Shown in pieces: positions 20,555 through 31,994 of a stretch of DNA of 64,000 bases. The translations under genes were made by a program, and so were the position numbers. This DNA comes from Rhodeus uyekii (lineage: Eukaryota; Chordata; Actinopteri; Cypriniformes; Acheilognathidae): NCBI GenBank assembly GCA_037043235.1, contig JAWRVZ010000212.1, positions 186,001 through 250,000 of the forward strand, given 5' to 3'. How positions within the stretch are numbered: the first letter of the stretch is position 1; each line of letters starts with the position of its first letter. Under the pieces are notes generated by a model. It saw only the letters and a program-made list of their open reading frames with translations. It was not told the DNA's origin and did not search any database.

Positions 20555-21153
20555 TTTATTCGAGTATAACGCGCAAACTTTTCTACCAAAAAAACAAATC
20601 AAAGTTAGGGTGCGCGTTATACACGAGGGCTGGGCTGGGGTGGGGTGGGGTTTGTTTTGACTGCCGGTCCTTTGAGGGCGCCGGCGAATTGTGAGTTCGC
20701 GCTGCGCATTTTACGGGCTGTAAAGCCGCTCACTGTACGCGAGGGCGAAGAAAAAAAAACGTCCCCTTGCCGCTTCATTTCCTGCTTCCTTCCTTCACGA
20801 CCTGCTGTGGAATTCAGACGCAGAAGAAAGCGAAGAAACCGGAGAAACAAATGTTCCAACTGGGACACTGATGAAAAATTAACTCCAGAAGAATGGGAGC
20901 AACTCTTTAGTGTCTCTGATATTTTTAGCGGTAATTCTATTTCGGAATTGTGTTCATTAGTTTATGTTGTCAATAAATATGTTATATAAATATATGTTAA
21001 ACAATAAATAAATGTTTTTTATCATGGCTGCACGTGTTCAACAACGTTTTTTTGTCAATTACAATGCTTGGTGTGAAACAAAATTTTATACAGATTTTTA
21101 ATCGAAAATTAGGGGTGTGCGTTATACAAATGTGCGTGTCATACTCGAATAAA
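20555..21153. mobile_element. TA-flanked DNA element with TCGAGTATAACGCGC ends
   Basis: Inverted ends TTTATTCGAGTATAACGCGC and the complement of TTTATTCGAGTATGACACGC, between TA dinucleotides. A second inward pair, GGGTGCGCGTTATAC/GTGTGCGTTATAC, lies behind them. The 599-bp interior has a plus frame (to 20986) ending in an acidic/aromatic segment (TPEEWEQLFSVSDIFSG), possibly the C-terminus of a pogo/Tigger-type transposase or of a host gene. The assignment is tentative. Confidence 0.6.
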
Positions 21154-22079
21154 TATGTTAGATGTATATAAATCCTTCCTTCCTGGGAAACAAAATAACT
21201 TAAATATTAGTATTTTTAAAATCATTCCTGCACAAGAACAATGGGGAGAATAATGCAGTTTTTTCAAATCTCAAGCAGTTTACAGTTTGAATCGATCTGC
21301 CATGTTTTTTGCATCCTTTAAACACCTTATTTCATTTACTGTTTAAGTGTTCACAAAACATCGATCTACAAGCAAATCTGCTCAGAAAGCACGTTTGAAC
21401 TTGAGAACAGGAGTCAGACTTTAGTTAAACACGGCAGTAATAGCAGATAAAAGAATTAACACAACGTAAATATATACTCAAGAATAAGTTATAAATAAAT
21501 TTTATAAACTTAATAACGTGCGCGCTGCTCAGGGAAGCCTTCCCCACGTAAACACGAGCGAGAGTCAGACTTTGGCAATAAAGTACATAAATAAACTTAG
21601 GCGCTATAAATAAACTTAGGCGCTTAGACGGTTATGCGTTGCCGCACGAGTGCAGGAGAGGACGCGCGTTTAAACTTAAAACTTACTATGGGATCAGTTG
21701 CTAAGGCGCTCAAAATGGTTGCTAGGGCGTGGCTCAATAGCTTCACTGTGATCCTGAGACACTCATTGGTCGCCTGAGTAAAATGAGCCCTCCCCCATGT
21801 CTCTGTAACGCTGTGCTGCAGAGTTATGTTCAATTCAAAATCCCTATGCAATATGCCATAGTAGATGGTGTTTCATGGGACGGCCTTCCCCATTCATCTC
21901 TATGGGGCAAGTTTAGGCAAGCCTGCGGCCTGTTCTGATTTTGGGGTCTGTAGCACTAAAGCTGTAGGAGGAGATGCGTATAGAAATTTTAGTCTCAGAA
22001 AAATAATAATAAGTTTATTAGCATTTCCAACTTAATAAGTTTAGATACAATATCACTAAGTTGCTTTCTCAAGCCAACT
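21154..22079. repeat. Dispersed repeats, no gene
   Basis: Contains a segment (about 21620-21860) that matches 54010-54290 in inverted orientation (the CCAATGAGTGTCTCAGGATCAC stretch). A G/C-rich patch with an AAGTTTAGGCAAGCCTGCGG motif follows at 21880-21960. No coding frame supported. Confidence 0.45.
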
Positions 22080-22560
22080 TAACTAATATGAGAGAGTAGC
22101 ATCAACAACAAAGCGGTGACAGTGAGCATATAAGCACAAACTACTGTACAAAAACCCCAGCGTCAACAGCAAAAGCGGTAACAACTTTATTTTGAGAAAA
22201 GTAGTAATATACAAGGAATAATTTATTCAATTACTCACTGAAAGCACTTGAGAAGCCAGAGATCGAACATCCAGTTTATAAAACCTGGCGAAAGTGTTCT
22301 GAGAAGAGCAGCCAGCAGCGAAACAGATACCCTGTATTGACGTGCCTCTAGACCAGGCCCACGACGAGGCAATAGCTCTCGTTGAGTGAGCTCTGATGTT
22401 GAGAGAGCATTCCTGTCCCTGTTTGCATAAGCCAAAGCAAAAGCGTCCACTATTCACTGAGAAATAGAAGCAAGAACTCGAGAAGTTCCTCGAGCTTCTC
22501 ACAGGCGGCGCTGACTGTCATTCGTCACTTAAACGCGGGAAGTGCCGAACGTTGAGGATG
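22080..22560 (-). pseudogene. DIRS-like tyrosine recombinase C-terminal fragment
   Basis: The minus-strand frame 22227-22502 contains AHSTRAIASSWAWSRGTS, with the HxxR of tyrosine recombinases, and then NTFARFYKLDV with the Tyr expected for the nucleophile. This arrangement is known from DIRS-type retroelements. The N-terminal catalytic Arg and all reverse-transcriptase sequence are missing. A second copy is at 43558-43779. The same DIRS family supplies the GTTCCC..GGGAAC terminal regions at 10.5 and 43.0 kb. Confidence 0.65.
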
Positions 22561-22849
22561 GATTTAAGTAAAGAAAAAAAGGAAATTAAAATTAAATAAA
22601 TTTTAATTAAATAATAAAAAAATCCATGACTTTTCAGTGTTTTTTCAAGACAATAAAAAATTCCCTGACTTTTCCAGTTTTCCATGACGCTACAAACCTT
22701 GCGTATAAAGGTGCATCCGATGTTCCCTTTAAGCAAAAAAACTAAAAACAAATGTAATACCAACTCCACAATTTTCTAACATAATATTAATGTCTCGTGG
22801 TTTGTGAGACCACGTCATCAGACCTGAAAGCACTGGACCTGAAGATGAT
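22561..22849. other. ZF4 3' flank
   Basis: The right part (from about 22700) is the conserved class A 3' flank shared with ZF3, ZF7, ZF10 and ZF11. The left part is AT-rich with no gene. Confidence 0.5.
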
Positions 22850-23472
22850 CTACTTACTGTGATTTTCTTCTTCATGTCTGTGTAGAGAAGCTGATGCAGT
22901 GCAGAGATCCTGTTTCTCTCCAGTGTGAATCCTCTCATGCGTTTTCAGGGTTCCCGCTGTAGTAAAAGTCTTCTCACACTCAAAGCACATATAATTTCTT
23001 ACACTATTAAGTATTTTCTGATGGTCTTTCAAACTTTGCAGCAGTGAAAAACTCTTTCCACACAAAGAGCATAGATGTGGAATGTGTTCATACAATTTCT
23101 CTCTAATGTGGATGTTCATGTGCATCTTAAGGTTTCCTTTTTGTGTGAAACTCTTTCCACATTGATCACATGTGAACGGTTTCTCTCCTGTGTGAATCCT
23201 CATATGATCCTTTAGACTCAGTTTGCGTGCAAAACTCTTTCCACATTGATCACATGTGAGAGTTGGTTTCTCTCCAGTGTGAACTCTCATATGAACTCCT
23301 ATAGAATATTTGCTTTTGAAACTCATTCCACACTGACGGCAGGTGAAAGACTTCTGGGATCTTTCTTTAGAAACTTTCTGTGGAGTTTGAGAACGACTCA
23401 AATGTTCTACAGTTTTGACATGAAGTTTCTCCTCTTCACTCAGTTCTTCATTCTTCATTTCTTCAATCAAGT
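22850..23472 (-). CDS. C2H2 zinc-finger protein ZF4 (5 fingers, class A end)
   Basis: Putative nuclear DNA-binding protein. Phase-1 acceptor, leader D-LIEEMKNEELSEEEKLHVKTVEHLSRSQ, five fingers. Compared with ZF3 and ZF7, one finger has been deleted in frame: finger 3 runs IHIREKLYEH and jumps to IPHLCSLCGKSF. Finger 4 has its last His replaced by Leu (HQKIL). The end is class A (NHSK-stop) with the embedded GTAAGT donor at 22852-22857 (on minus). Its own first coding exon (23827-23851) is 354 bp upstream and its promoter is at 24.8-25.1 kb, so it is the best complete short gene here. The finger losses may weaken binding. Confidence 0.85.
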
Positions 23473-23826
23473 CTGAAAGTAAAATTGTGTAATACTCAGT
23501 AAATTGTAAATAAAAAATTAAAATTGATGCTTTTATTTATTTTTGACATTTTAGGAACAAATCACATGATTCAATAGTAAGAACTATTAAATAAATTAAA
23601 TCAACTACAGAGTTATCTAAAAAAAAACTTCATTTTAATGAAAGCATTTACCCAGCTTAAAGAAAGTTTGCTAATACTGTACTGCTTCATCTAAATCATT
23701 ACAAAGATCTAAGGACTTTATCTATTACACAAAATCTGAAATCAAACTAAATCTACACCAAACCAAAGCTTTATATCATTATTGTTCTTCATCCTCATGA
23801 ATGAAGGATCAGGAATAAAAACCAAC

Positions 23827-23851
23827 CTCTTTGTTCTTCAGTGGGTTTCAT
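23827..23851 (-). CDS. ZF4 first coding exon (MKPTEEQR)
   Basis: Identical coding sequence to 4808-4832, with donor GTTGGT and phase 1. The joined start is MKPTEEQR-D-LIEEMK. Upstream sequence (GAACAGGAGAAATCCAGAAC) is conserved as 5'-UTR in the three copies. Confidence 0.75.
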
Positions 23852-24834
23852 TCTGCAGTTGTTCTGGATTTCTCCTGTTCTCACTGTCCTTCAATAAACT
23901 CTGTCTGCAGATTTCAGCTTTTCCTGATGGTTTGATTCTGTCTTCACTTGTAGATGATGGGAATATTCTAGCATTTATTGGTGAATTGCAGTGGGAGGAG
24001 CTTCACTGAAGGAGGAGGAGCTTATCTGACAAAATCAAGGAGAAATCACTTCCTGAGTTTATGTTTTAATACTAATTCACACATTTTAAGCATTTATATT
24101 CACCTATCTGTCTAGTATCTAGTAAGATTTGATATCTAGTCAAATTTGTCTAGCAAAGTAACAAGTTAATTAATGGAAAAGTGTCTTATACTGGAGTATA
24201 ATATAAGAATTTCCTCCACAAAATATTAAGGAGTTCAACAACTAAAAGATACAGAATATAAACAATGTAAGAATAAAACTTAGAGAAATTAATAAATAAC
24301 AACAAAAATTCAGATTAACTTGTTTATCAGGAAACATGTTTGACCAGATTAATGAAACAAATGTTATTAAGATTTGAGATTTACCTATGTCTTGTAGACG
24401 TCACAATAATTAAAGTCTGACGACAGCAATAAAATGAGCTTAATGTGGAAATTGACGGATCTGAAGACATCAGCATAATGAATGAGGGGGAAACAGGATC
24501 TATTACCATGAAATAAAGAGGTTTTTCAGCTGCTCTGATAATAGTGATGATCCATAGACTATCAATCCTCATTAAACAAACCATTCAGGATCAGCAGCAG
24601 ATCATCTCACTTTATTCTGAGGATTTGCTGCTAGAAACAGACTGTTTGAGTCACAATTTCTGCTCAAGGCCTGTAAAAGTTCTCAAATATTACTAGCATT
24701 TCTCAGAAGATTCAGAAAATAGCTGTAATTTAAACATGATACCCATCTTTATCCAACATTGTAATTCGTCAATATGAATCTAAATATAGTTTGGTTTCAT
24801 TCATAACAATAAAGTAATTAGTTCGATAAAATCT

Positions 24835-25080
24835 TACCGTTTTGTTCTTGAGGAGAAACAGGCAAATGTTTTAGTTATCAAACACACGAATATTAAAACA
24901 TTTCAGAAACGATCCGGTGAAATAGTTTAAACAAACCGTGTAAAGAATACTTTACAAATAGAGAAACACCGTTAACTGTTTCCCTCAGGAAACTCGACGC
25001 GACTGAAGGAGCGCGCGCGTGATGACGTCATCACCAACAGACGAGACCAACGGAAGACTATCAAAAACGCGCCAAATACT
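24835..25080 (-). promoter_or_regulatory. ZF4 promoter and noncoding first exon
   Basis: E2F-like site CGCGCCAAA (25068-25076), CRE TGACGTCA (25023-25030), CG-repeat, then a UTR exon ending at about 24838 with donor GTAAGA. Very close in sequence to the copies at 5.6-5.84 and 47.9-48.14 kb. Confidence 0.65.
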
Positions 25081-25305
25081 GTTTCAAACTATACAACAAC
25101 AGAAATAATATATTTCGTGGTTTTCAGAAAAGATTAATATTATGAATTGATGTACTCTGAATGTAACAAGGTTCAACAGACAATAAAAGTGAAAACAAAT
25201 TAGACAGATCTTACATTTTACATTTATGCATTTGGCAGACGCTTTTATCCAAAGCGACTTACATTGCATTCAAGGAACACATTGAATCAATTCTTGCTTT
25301 CCCTG

Positions 25306-26912
25306 GGGCATATTCTTTGTACGCCGCTAACTACATCCAAGATCAGATGACACATCCGGCATGAGATAATCGCGCTAACTATGATCTGGATTATTCGGTT
25401 CTTCGAACGCACCTGTTGTTGATGATTAGTATAGCTGGATTGAGTTATCTGAGATCATTGCGCGTTCATGTGCTGGTTTAAAATGGGATATGTATCGATA
25501 ATAGATACATTGATCGGCAACATTTTGATTGGTCAGCGCATCGCTGAATTTCAGTTTAATTAAAACATAAGGCAACACTTCAAAGGCTGCGAAAGCCAGG
25601 AGAGAGGGCTGGCAAAAAGTTGCTGACAAATTAAATTTGTGAGTAGCCTAGATCGTGTGTGTAATTATATTGTCTTATATTAATTGTATTTCATAATCTT
25701 TTATATTAGAGCCACCGCAGGACCCACTAGAACTTGGGAATAAGTAAAAGTAAAATGCAAAAATATTCTACAAAATGGTAATCTTTACCACTGGCGCTGT
25801 TCTGCAAAAAAAAGAAAAAAGTTAATTAATGAAATAGAATATCAGGAACTAATAAAACAAAAAGTCAGACTTGAGATTTAATTGCTTCAAAAGGAACTTT
25901 AAAGTTAGTAAATACACTAATAAACACACTGTACTATTGATGGCTTTGCATGATTTATTTATTTCATTCCACAGGCTAGAGATGACCAGCTAGATTTTTT
26001 GAAATAAAATAAACCGTAAACTAAACTGTGTGCAAAGCTCCCTCTTTTCAAAAATGATGCTGGACGATTCTGTCCCGTGCAGCTCCAACACTAGACTGGT
26101 CAAGTGCACTGGCTGGAGATCATCATCAACTGCATTTCCACCACAGGGTCCTCTGCTTTCTGATGGTGGCAATGTGTGTGCAGTCTATCGCACCAATACA
26201 TTAGAAAAGCCTGGGGACAATCGCGTCATATTTACTGGCATGGTCATGATTTCATAATCTCTATAATCAATTATAATGTACCTGTAATAGCGAAAAAGCT
26301 CTCTTCAACAACCTGGGGTCTTAAGTGGTTTGTAAAAACCACAAAAAAACCCGTAAAGATTGCTTTAGTGCCAGGTAAACTTTGCAAATGGCACGACAGA
26401 CAGCACTTTCACAATGTTCTCCGCATCTCCAACAGTGTAAATGAACCTGCCACATAGTAGCGCAAGGCAACACACACAGCTTGAGCTGTTGTTAACGCCG
26501 AACTACAAATAATTGTATCTAAATTAACTAGATACATTATACCCTCACGTGAAAAACTGTAGTTTATATATATATAATTTTTATATATACATATATATTT
26601 TTTAAATTATTATTATTTTTTATATTATAATTATTATAATTCTATTAAATATATTATATTGAACCTTCAGCAACAGTTTTCTCTCGTAAAAACAGACAGG
26701 ACATGGTTGCGACAAACTTCCCACATCACTTCCGCTTATAAAGCCGTGATCTAATCCTGCTAACATGAAGTAAGTTGCTCCCGAGCAGGTTCAATTCAAC
26801 GGACCTGTTACTATGACAACCAGTCCCGGATGAGCATTGAAGAACCGAACAATCCAAGATCATGCAAAATCAACAATCTAATCCAGCTAAGCGAGGTACG
26901 AAGAATATGCCC
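25306..26912 (+). mobile_element. PIF/Harbinger-like element, Myb-ORF derivative
   Basis: Inverted ends GGGCATATTCTTTGTACG and CGTACGAAGAATATGCCC (second base pair set slightly diverged), then GATCTGGATTA..GGTTCTTCGAACG subterminal pairs. Flanks allow a 3-bp CTG duplication, as expected for Harbinger, but the G-run makes this ambiguous. Interior frames show a decayed Myb/SANT-like protein (25560-25905). No DDE transposase is present, so it is non-autonomous. A second copy, interrupted, spans 48362-52187. Confidence 0.65.
25560..25905 (+). pseudogene. Myb/SANT-like Harbinger accessory protein remnant
   Basis: Plus-strand pieces in order: KAAKARREGWQKVADKLN, a possible intron, GPTRTWE-stop-VKVKCKNILQ, then EYQELIKQKVRLEI-stop-LLQKEL. 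They match the layout of the Myb-like DNA-binding protein of PIF/Harbinger elements (SANT helices followed by a coiled coil). Stops and shifts show it is dead. The matching remnant in the other copy is at about 50650-50945. Confidence 0.55.
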
Positions 26913-26983
26913 CTGGGGACTGAACCCATAACCGTTGCGTTGCAAACACTAATGCTCTACTTATTGAGCTACAGGAAAACTCA

Positions 26984-27582
26984 ATAAGCAGCTCTGTCTC
27001 CTTGTTGACTGACAAGAGAATAATCTACATGACAGCAGATCTTACATCTGTTTTCTAAATCTACTATAAAAGGAAGAATAACTAGTTGATTTAAAAACAA
27101 CAATGAAGATCAAGTTAATAATAAATCAGCTTCTTCAGGTTTATGAACAAGAACGGTTTAAACCTGTAAAAAACTTCTACTTTCCTTAAATTTGTACTTT
27201 AAAAGTGTAAACAAACTACATATGAAAACTGAACATATTATGCTAATCTAAATAAAATGATGTGAATAATCTATTTCATGAATCAAAATGATATACATGA
27301 ATAAAACATATAAATGTTGTCCATATTTGAGTTGATGTGAATCGCAGATGAAACTCCTGGTGTTGAAGATGAACTTTATTCAGTGTGATAAATTTAGATG
27401 ATGCTTCTTTGTCTTGTCGCTCTTTGTGGCGATTAGAACTGACTTAGGGCTGATTTACACAATAGTGTTTCAGCTAAAAACAGAAACCAAATGAATTGCC
27501 ACATTGATGTCATTTATGAAGCTTCTTTCCATTTGTGTTCCTGAAGATATGATTTTTGTGGAAGCTCTTTCCACATTGATCT
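26984..27582. other. Duplicated ZF-unit intergenic block
   Basis: Same as 6118-6610 and 52247-52760. No gene. Just before ZF5 it keeps a degenerate terminal finger (CAATGTGGAAAGAGCTTCCA on minus) cut off from ZF5 by a stop. Confidence 0.5.
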
Positions 27583-28052
27583 CTATGGTTTCTCTCCATT
27601 GTGTATCTTCTGGTGCTGTTTCAACTGTCCAGCTCTACTAAATGTCTTCTTACACTCAAAACACATATGATCCCTAACAATAGTATGTATTTTCTGATGT
27701 TCTTTTAAAGTTTGCAGCAGTTTAAAACTCTTTCCACACAAAGAACATGAATATGGTTTCTCCTTTGAATGAACACCATGATGAACAACCAATGAATACC
27801 ATAAAAATGCTTTTCCACATTGATCACAAGTGAAAGGTTTCTCTCCAGTGTGAATTCTCATATGAAGTGCAAGATAATATTTGCATGTGAAACTCTTTCC
27901 ACACTGACCGCAAGATAAATAGTCTTTGGATCTTCTTTCCTTTGAAACTTTCTTTTCAGTTTGTAAGCGACTCAAATGTTCTCCTACAGTTTTGACATGA
28001 TGTTTCTCCTGTTCATTCATTTCTTCATTCTCTTCGTTTTCTTGAATAATCT
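27583..28052 (-). CDS. C2H2 zinc-finger protein ZF5 (4 fingers, decayed)
   Basis: Putative DNA-binding protein of the ZF1 type. Phase-1 acceptor (GTTATTTCAG), leader E-IIQENEENEEMNEQEKHHVKTVGEHLSRLQ, then four fingers, ending NGEKP-stop. Past the stop a fifth, frame-broken finger remains. Finger 2 has an altered spacing before its first His (LWYSLVVHHGVH). A Gypsy element fills the sequence immediately upstream, no MKPTEEQR exon is left, and the matching promoter at 31.5-31.7 kb has lost its CRE and E2F sites. Probably a pseudogene or silent. Confidence 0.65.
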
Positions 28053-28487
28053 CTGAAATAACAGTAAAATATTTAATGTTAATGGGGAAGTCAGATACAA
28101 GTTCACTTTTACGTGGTAATTTATTCCTTTTTTTAATCCCAAACAACCGAAACGGTCTCAGGTAATTTATTACTTTGAGTTTTGTGGGTCAGCAAAGGTG
28201 TGCTGTTTTCAAGAAGAGGGCGTGAGATTGTCCTGTTTTTGTCAGGGTTCTGCCACATTCAGTCTAGTCATTTCTTGGTTTTGTGGCAGAGCTCTGGCAC
28301 TACCGTAATGTCTCGAGTTTTGTGTGTGTGCACGCGGATTCGAGGGTTCGAGTCATGCACAGTTTTGTCTGTGTAACATCTTGTATGTGAGTTATAATGT
28401 CCGATCCCCAGACAGTCTTGTTCGGATCCGTTTTTGTGTCGGGGTTCAGTCATTCATAGTGTGTTCGTCCTTGTTGTGAGTGTGTGA

Positions 28488-28667
28488 GACGAGTGGTTGC
28501 TTGTTTTCGCGCGCTCTACGTTATGTGAGTGGGCGCGGTTTCAAATTCTGCTTGTACCGTGTGCTTACAACACTGCACACAGACAAAAGAGCACGCAGTA
28601 CAAGCAGAGCTTGAAACCGCGCCCACTCACATAACGTAGAGCGCGCGAAAACAAGCAACCACTCGTC
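28488..28667. repeat. Long hairpin in the Gypsy LTR
   Basis: Arms 28488-28565 and 28590-28667 are almost perfect inverted repeats (GACGAGTGGTTGC.. to ..GCAACCACTCGTC) around a 24-nt loop. They contain the GCGCGCTCTACGTTATG stretch. The RNA would fold into a stem of about 76-78 bp. Confidence 0.85.
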
Positions 28668-29089
28668 TGACTGGTTCGTGTTTTCATCGGCCACGTGCTT
28701 TCATGTTGTGTTCTCGTATTGCGCACAGTTTGGTTTTCACCAGCTGCATGCTGTCTTTTTTTTTTTTTTTACATGCCGCGTCCACATTGGCTGCGAGTTC
28801 GTGTCTTGTAATTGTATACCCTGCCCACCTTGTTCACTTTGATTTGTCCCAGCTGTTTTCCCATGAATTACCCTTTCTCCTGTGGCTATTTAATCCCCTT
28901 GTGTTTGCTGTCTGGTGTCGCGTCATTGTTTATACTCTGTCGTTTCATGTATCTTGCCGTGTCTTGTCCAGTGTGTCTAGTCGAGTCTAGTTATGTTTTT
29001 CCCCCTGGAGGTGGTTTATGTTGGATGAATGTTTTATTTTTTTCAATAAAGCCCTTTCCTCATTGCAATTGAATCCTATGGCTCTTACA

Positions 29090-31365
29090 AATGTGTTGGT
29101 GACAGTCTCTAATTTTTCTGTTGCAGCCAAACTGCTGATGGACTCAGGCTCGGCAGGAAATTTCATTTCCTCCAATCTCCTGAAAAAACTAAAGGGGAAT
29201 GAACAACTTCTGAAATCAACCTCTCAAAGTTCATAACATCCTGGGAAAACCGCTGGGCCAAGGGTGCATCTGGCACATCTCCTCACTTATTCATCTGCAT
29301 ATTGGTTGTCTCCATCAAGAAGAACTGACTTTCATAGTGCTGGAGGGATCCACCTCTGACATCGTCCTGGGACGCCCATGGATGGCCGAGCACATGCCTA
29401 CTGTCTGCTGGAAAACCCGGGGAAGTTCTGAAGTGGAGCCCAACTGTCACCAAAACTGCCTTATTCCCATCCCTCGCAACGGAACTTCCACCTCACTGGC
29501 CATGGGACTGTGCAATCGACCTGCTGCTTGGGGCAACGTTTCCCAGAGGACGTATATATCCACAGTCCATCCCGGAGCAACAGGCCATGGCTCTTCAACC
29601 GAAGTATATCCATCCATCAACTTCCCCTGGTGATTCCAGTTTTTTCTTTGTGGGAAAGAAGGACGGAGGCTTGCGGCCCTGAATCGATTACCGTATCCTA
29701 AACTCCCTCACAGTCAAATTCTGATACCCGCTTACCCTGGTCCCCGCCGCTCTCGAGCAGCTGCGGGGGGCTCGCATTTTTACCAAGTTAGACCTGCGTA
29801 GTGCCTACAATCTGATCAGAATCCGAAAAGGGAGATGAGGGGAAAACCGTCTTTGTGACACCCTCGGACCATTATGAGTACAGAGTCATGCCCTTTAGTC
29901 TGTCCACTGCCCCAACAGTTTTTCAGGGATTTATGAACGAGATGTTTTGAGAATTCCTTAATGTATTTGTGATAGTTTACACAGACAATATCCTAGTGCA
30001 GTGGTCCCCAACTTTTTTAGTTTAAACACACCTCCTCACCGCCGAAGCTGCAGCGCCCCCAGTCGCTTGCAGCCGCTCACAGTACGGTCCACAAATTCGA
30101 TCTGCGGCCCGGTACCATTTGATCCACGGACCGGTCCGCGAAATCGTTCTGCGGCCCGGTACCACTTCGCCCGGGGGTTGGGGACCACTGTCCTAGTGTA
30201 CTCCCGAGACCTTACGGAGTATCGTCATCACGCTACGCAGGCTCTGACCAAGCTTTGGGAACACCATCTCTTCCTCAAAATAGAGAAATGCGAGTTCCAC
30301 CGTAGCTGCATTCACTTCCTTGGATACATCATCAACCAGAGCGGCGTCAAGATGGACCAGGGGAAGGTGAAAGCAGTCCAGGATTGGCCACAACCCTCCA
30401 CGATCAAAGAGTTACAACGCTTCCTTGGATTTGCCAATTTCTACAGACGCTTCATTCAAAACTTCAGTATCACCAGTGCACCCTTGACTTCCCTGGTACG
30501 CCACAGCCCCAAGTCTCTGTCCTGGACACCAGAAGCCACCAAGGCCATCCATGCCCTCAAGGCAGCCTTTTGTGTGGCTCCTACTCTCGTCCACCCCGAT
30601 CCTCAGTTGCCCTTCACTGTCGAAGTTGATGCTTCCTGCACCGTGCTGTCCCAGTGGCAGGGTGAGCCTCCTCCTTCACTAGATTCAACTTCATTGTCAC
30701 CTACAGACCGGGGGATAAAAACCAGAAAGCTGATGCCCTGTCTCACCAACACCACTCTGATAACGATCCACAACAACCTGAAACCATACTCCCCCCAGCC
30801 TTGATTGTGAGCCCCATCCAGTGGGCCGTGGATCGCCAAATTGCAGCTCATCGCAAACCCGCTCCGCCGGGGGGTCCTGAGGGACTGACCTTTGTACCAT
30901 CTTGTCTCCATCTGTCCCTCCTGGATCAAGTGCACACTTCTCCGGGCTCTAGACACCCAGGCATACAGCGTACCCTCTCGTTCTTCCAAGCTCGGTATTG
31001 GTGGCCCAGAATGGACCGTGATGTCTCCCGCTAAGTCAAGGGATGCTCAGTCTGGGCCACCACCAAGTCTCCACATCACCTACTGGAAGGTAAATTACAC
31101 CCCTTACCTCTGCCACGTCAACCCTGGTCTCATCTCGCTGTAGACTTCATGACCAATCTGCCACCCTCCAACGGTTACACCTGCATCTTGGTGGTGTTGG
31201 ATCGGTTTTCTAAGGCCTGCAAATTGATTCCCCTCAAGGGATTGCTCACGGCTCTGGAGACTGCGGAGGCCCTATTTCAACAAATCACTTCCCCGAAGAC
31301 ATGATCTCTGACCATGGGCCACAATTTATCTCCAGGGTATGGAAATCCTTCTTTCAACTCCCCTG
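29090..31365 (+). pseudogene. Gypsy pol remnant (PR-RT-RH-IN)
   Basis: In order: protease DSG motif (about 29138), the VLGRPW segment before RT (about 29365), RT fingers with in-frame stops (29640-29840), [17 protein letters not shown] (29865-29940), the catalytic box as VYTDNILV (second Asp changed to Asn) immediately cut by a hAT insertion at 29999-30190, then YSRDL and the thumb/connection to FTVEVDAS (30200-30640). A deletion joins RNase H to the [10 protein letters not shown] region, and the integrase zinc-binding (SRHPGIQRT..ARYWWPRM) and core start follow. Multiple stops: inactive. Confidence 0.8.
29999..30190. mobile_element. hAT MITE in the Gypsy RT active site
   Basis: 192 bp with ends CAGTGGTCCCCAAC and GTTGGGGACCACTG, and perfect 8-bp duplication TCCTAGTG (29991-29998, 30191-30198). 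Same family as 51241-51446. GCGGCCCGGTACCA motifs inside. Confidence 0.9.
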
Positions 31366-31370
31366 TGTTA

Positions 31371-31990
31371 AAGTCAGTTTAAGCTCTTCAGTTTAAGTAA
31401 TTCATCGAAAGAAATCAAAATATAGTTTGAATTCCTAATAACTTCATACATAAAAATAAAGTAATTAGTTTGCAAATATCTTACCGTTTTGTACGTGAAG
31501 AGAAACATATAAAACCTTCTTCTCTAAGTGTTTTAGTTAGCGGTCAACAACGATGTAAACAAACGGTGTAAAAGTATATTTTACGATAACGCGAAACGGC
31601 GGGAATCGTTTACCTCAGGAAACTCGACGCGACTGAAGGAGCTGGGGTTGAGGTCATCGGGTACGCGCGCACGTGTTCACATTGACGTTTCAAAACTAAA
31701 ATGTAGGACATAAGAAATGCTCTTTGTCCTGTCTTTCCCTGCTGGAAGATTCTTTATTTTCTTTATGTGGTACATCTCTCGTGTCAAAGCATTGAAGTCG
31801 AAGTCGAAGCCAAATGAGTTTTGTGTTAATAACAACATTAATGAAGTGAATTACAAAACACTTCACAGAACTTCTCCTGCTAAGCTTGTTTAGGAAAGAT
31901 GCTTAATATTTCATATATATGTGACTTTTGTACACTAGAAAATAATAAACTAACTTTTTATTTTCAAAATGATATATTATACATTTATTT
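31371..31990 (-). promoter_or_regulatory. Decayed ZF promoter (ZF5 unit) and flank
   Basis: Holds the UTR-exon donor (AAAACG then GTAAGA, exon end about 31485) and the CTCGACGCGACTGAAGGAGC stretch of the other ZF promoters. The CRE position reads TGAGGTCATC and the E2F-like site is gone. With the Gypsy insertion in between, this is the stranded promoter of ZF5. The stretch to 31990 holds nothing else recognisable. Confidence 0.55.
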
Positions 31991-31994
31991 ATTT

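Larger units (their letters stand above)
25211..26983 (-). mobile_element. tRNA-derived SINE split by a Harbinger-like element
   Basis: SINE halves at 25211-25306 and 26912-26983 join across the insertion at CTTTCCCTGGG / GACTGAACCC, matching the intact copies at 1.2 and 6.0 kb. The position behind the ZF4 promoter equals that of the SINE behind the ZF1 promoter. Confidence 0.7.
28241..31370 (+). mobile_element. Decayed Ty3/Gypsy LTR retrotransposon
   Basis: A probable 5' LTR (TGTCAGGGTTCTGCC.. about 28241, with an AATAAA at 29045, to about 29095 at GTGTTGGTGACA) is followed straight away by pol: the gag region is missing. Protease (LLMDSGSAGNFIS), RT, connection and start of RNase H, then a jump to the integrase HHCC and core region. 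Sequence stops inside the integrase core at about 31370, and no 3' LTR is seen. Inserted between ZF5 and its promoter. Confidence 0.8.

Noticed and set aside
28703..29072. Hydrophobic plus-strand frames of 86-95 codons
   Set aside because: They lie in the Gypsy LTR and owe their hydrophobicity to T-rich sequence.
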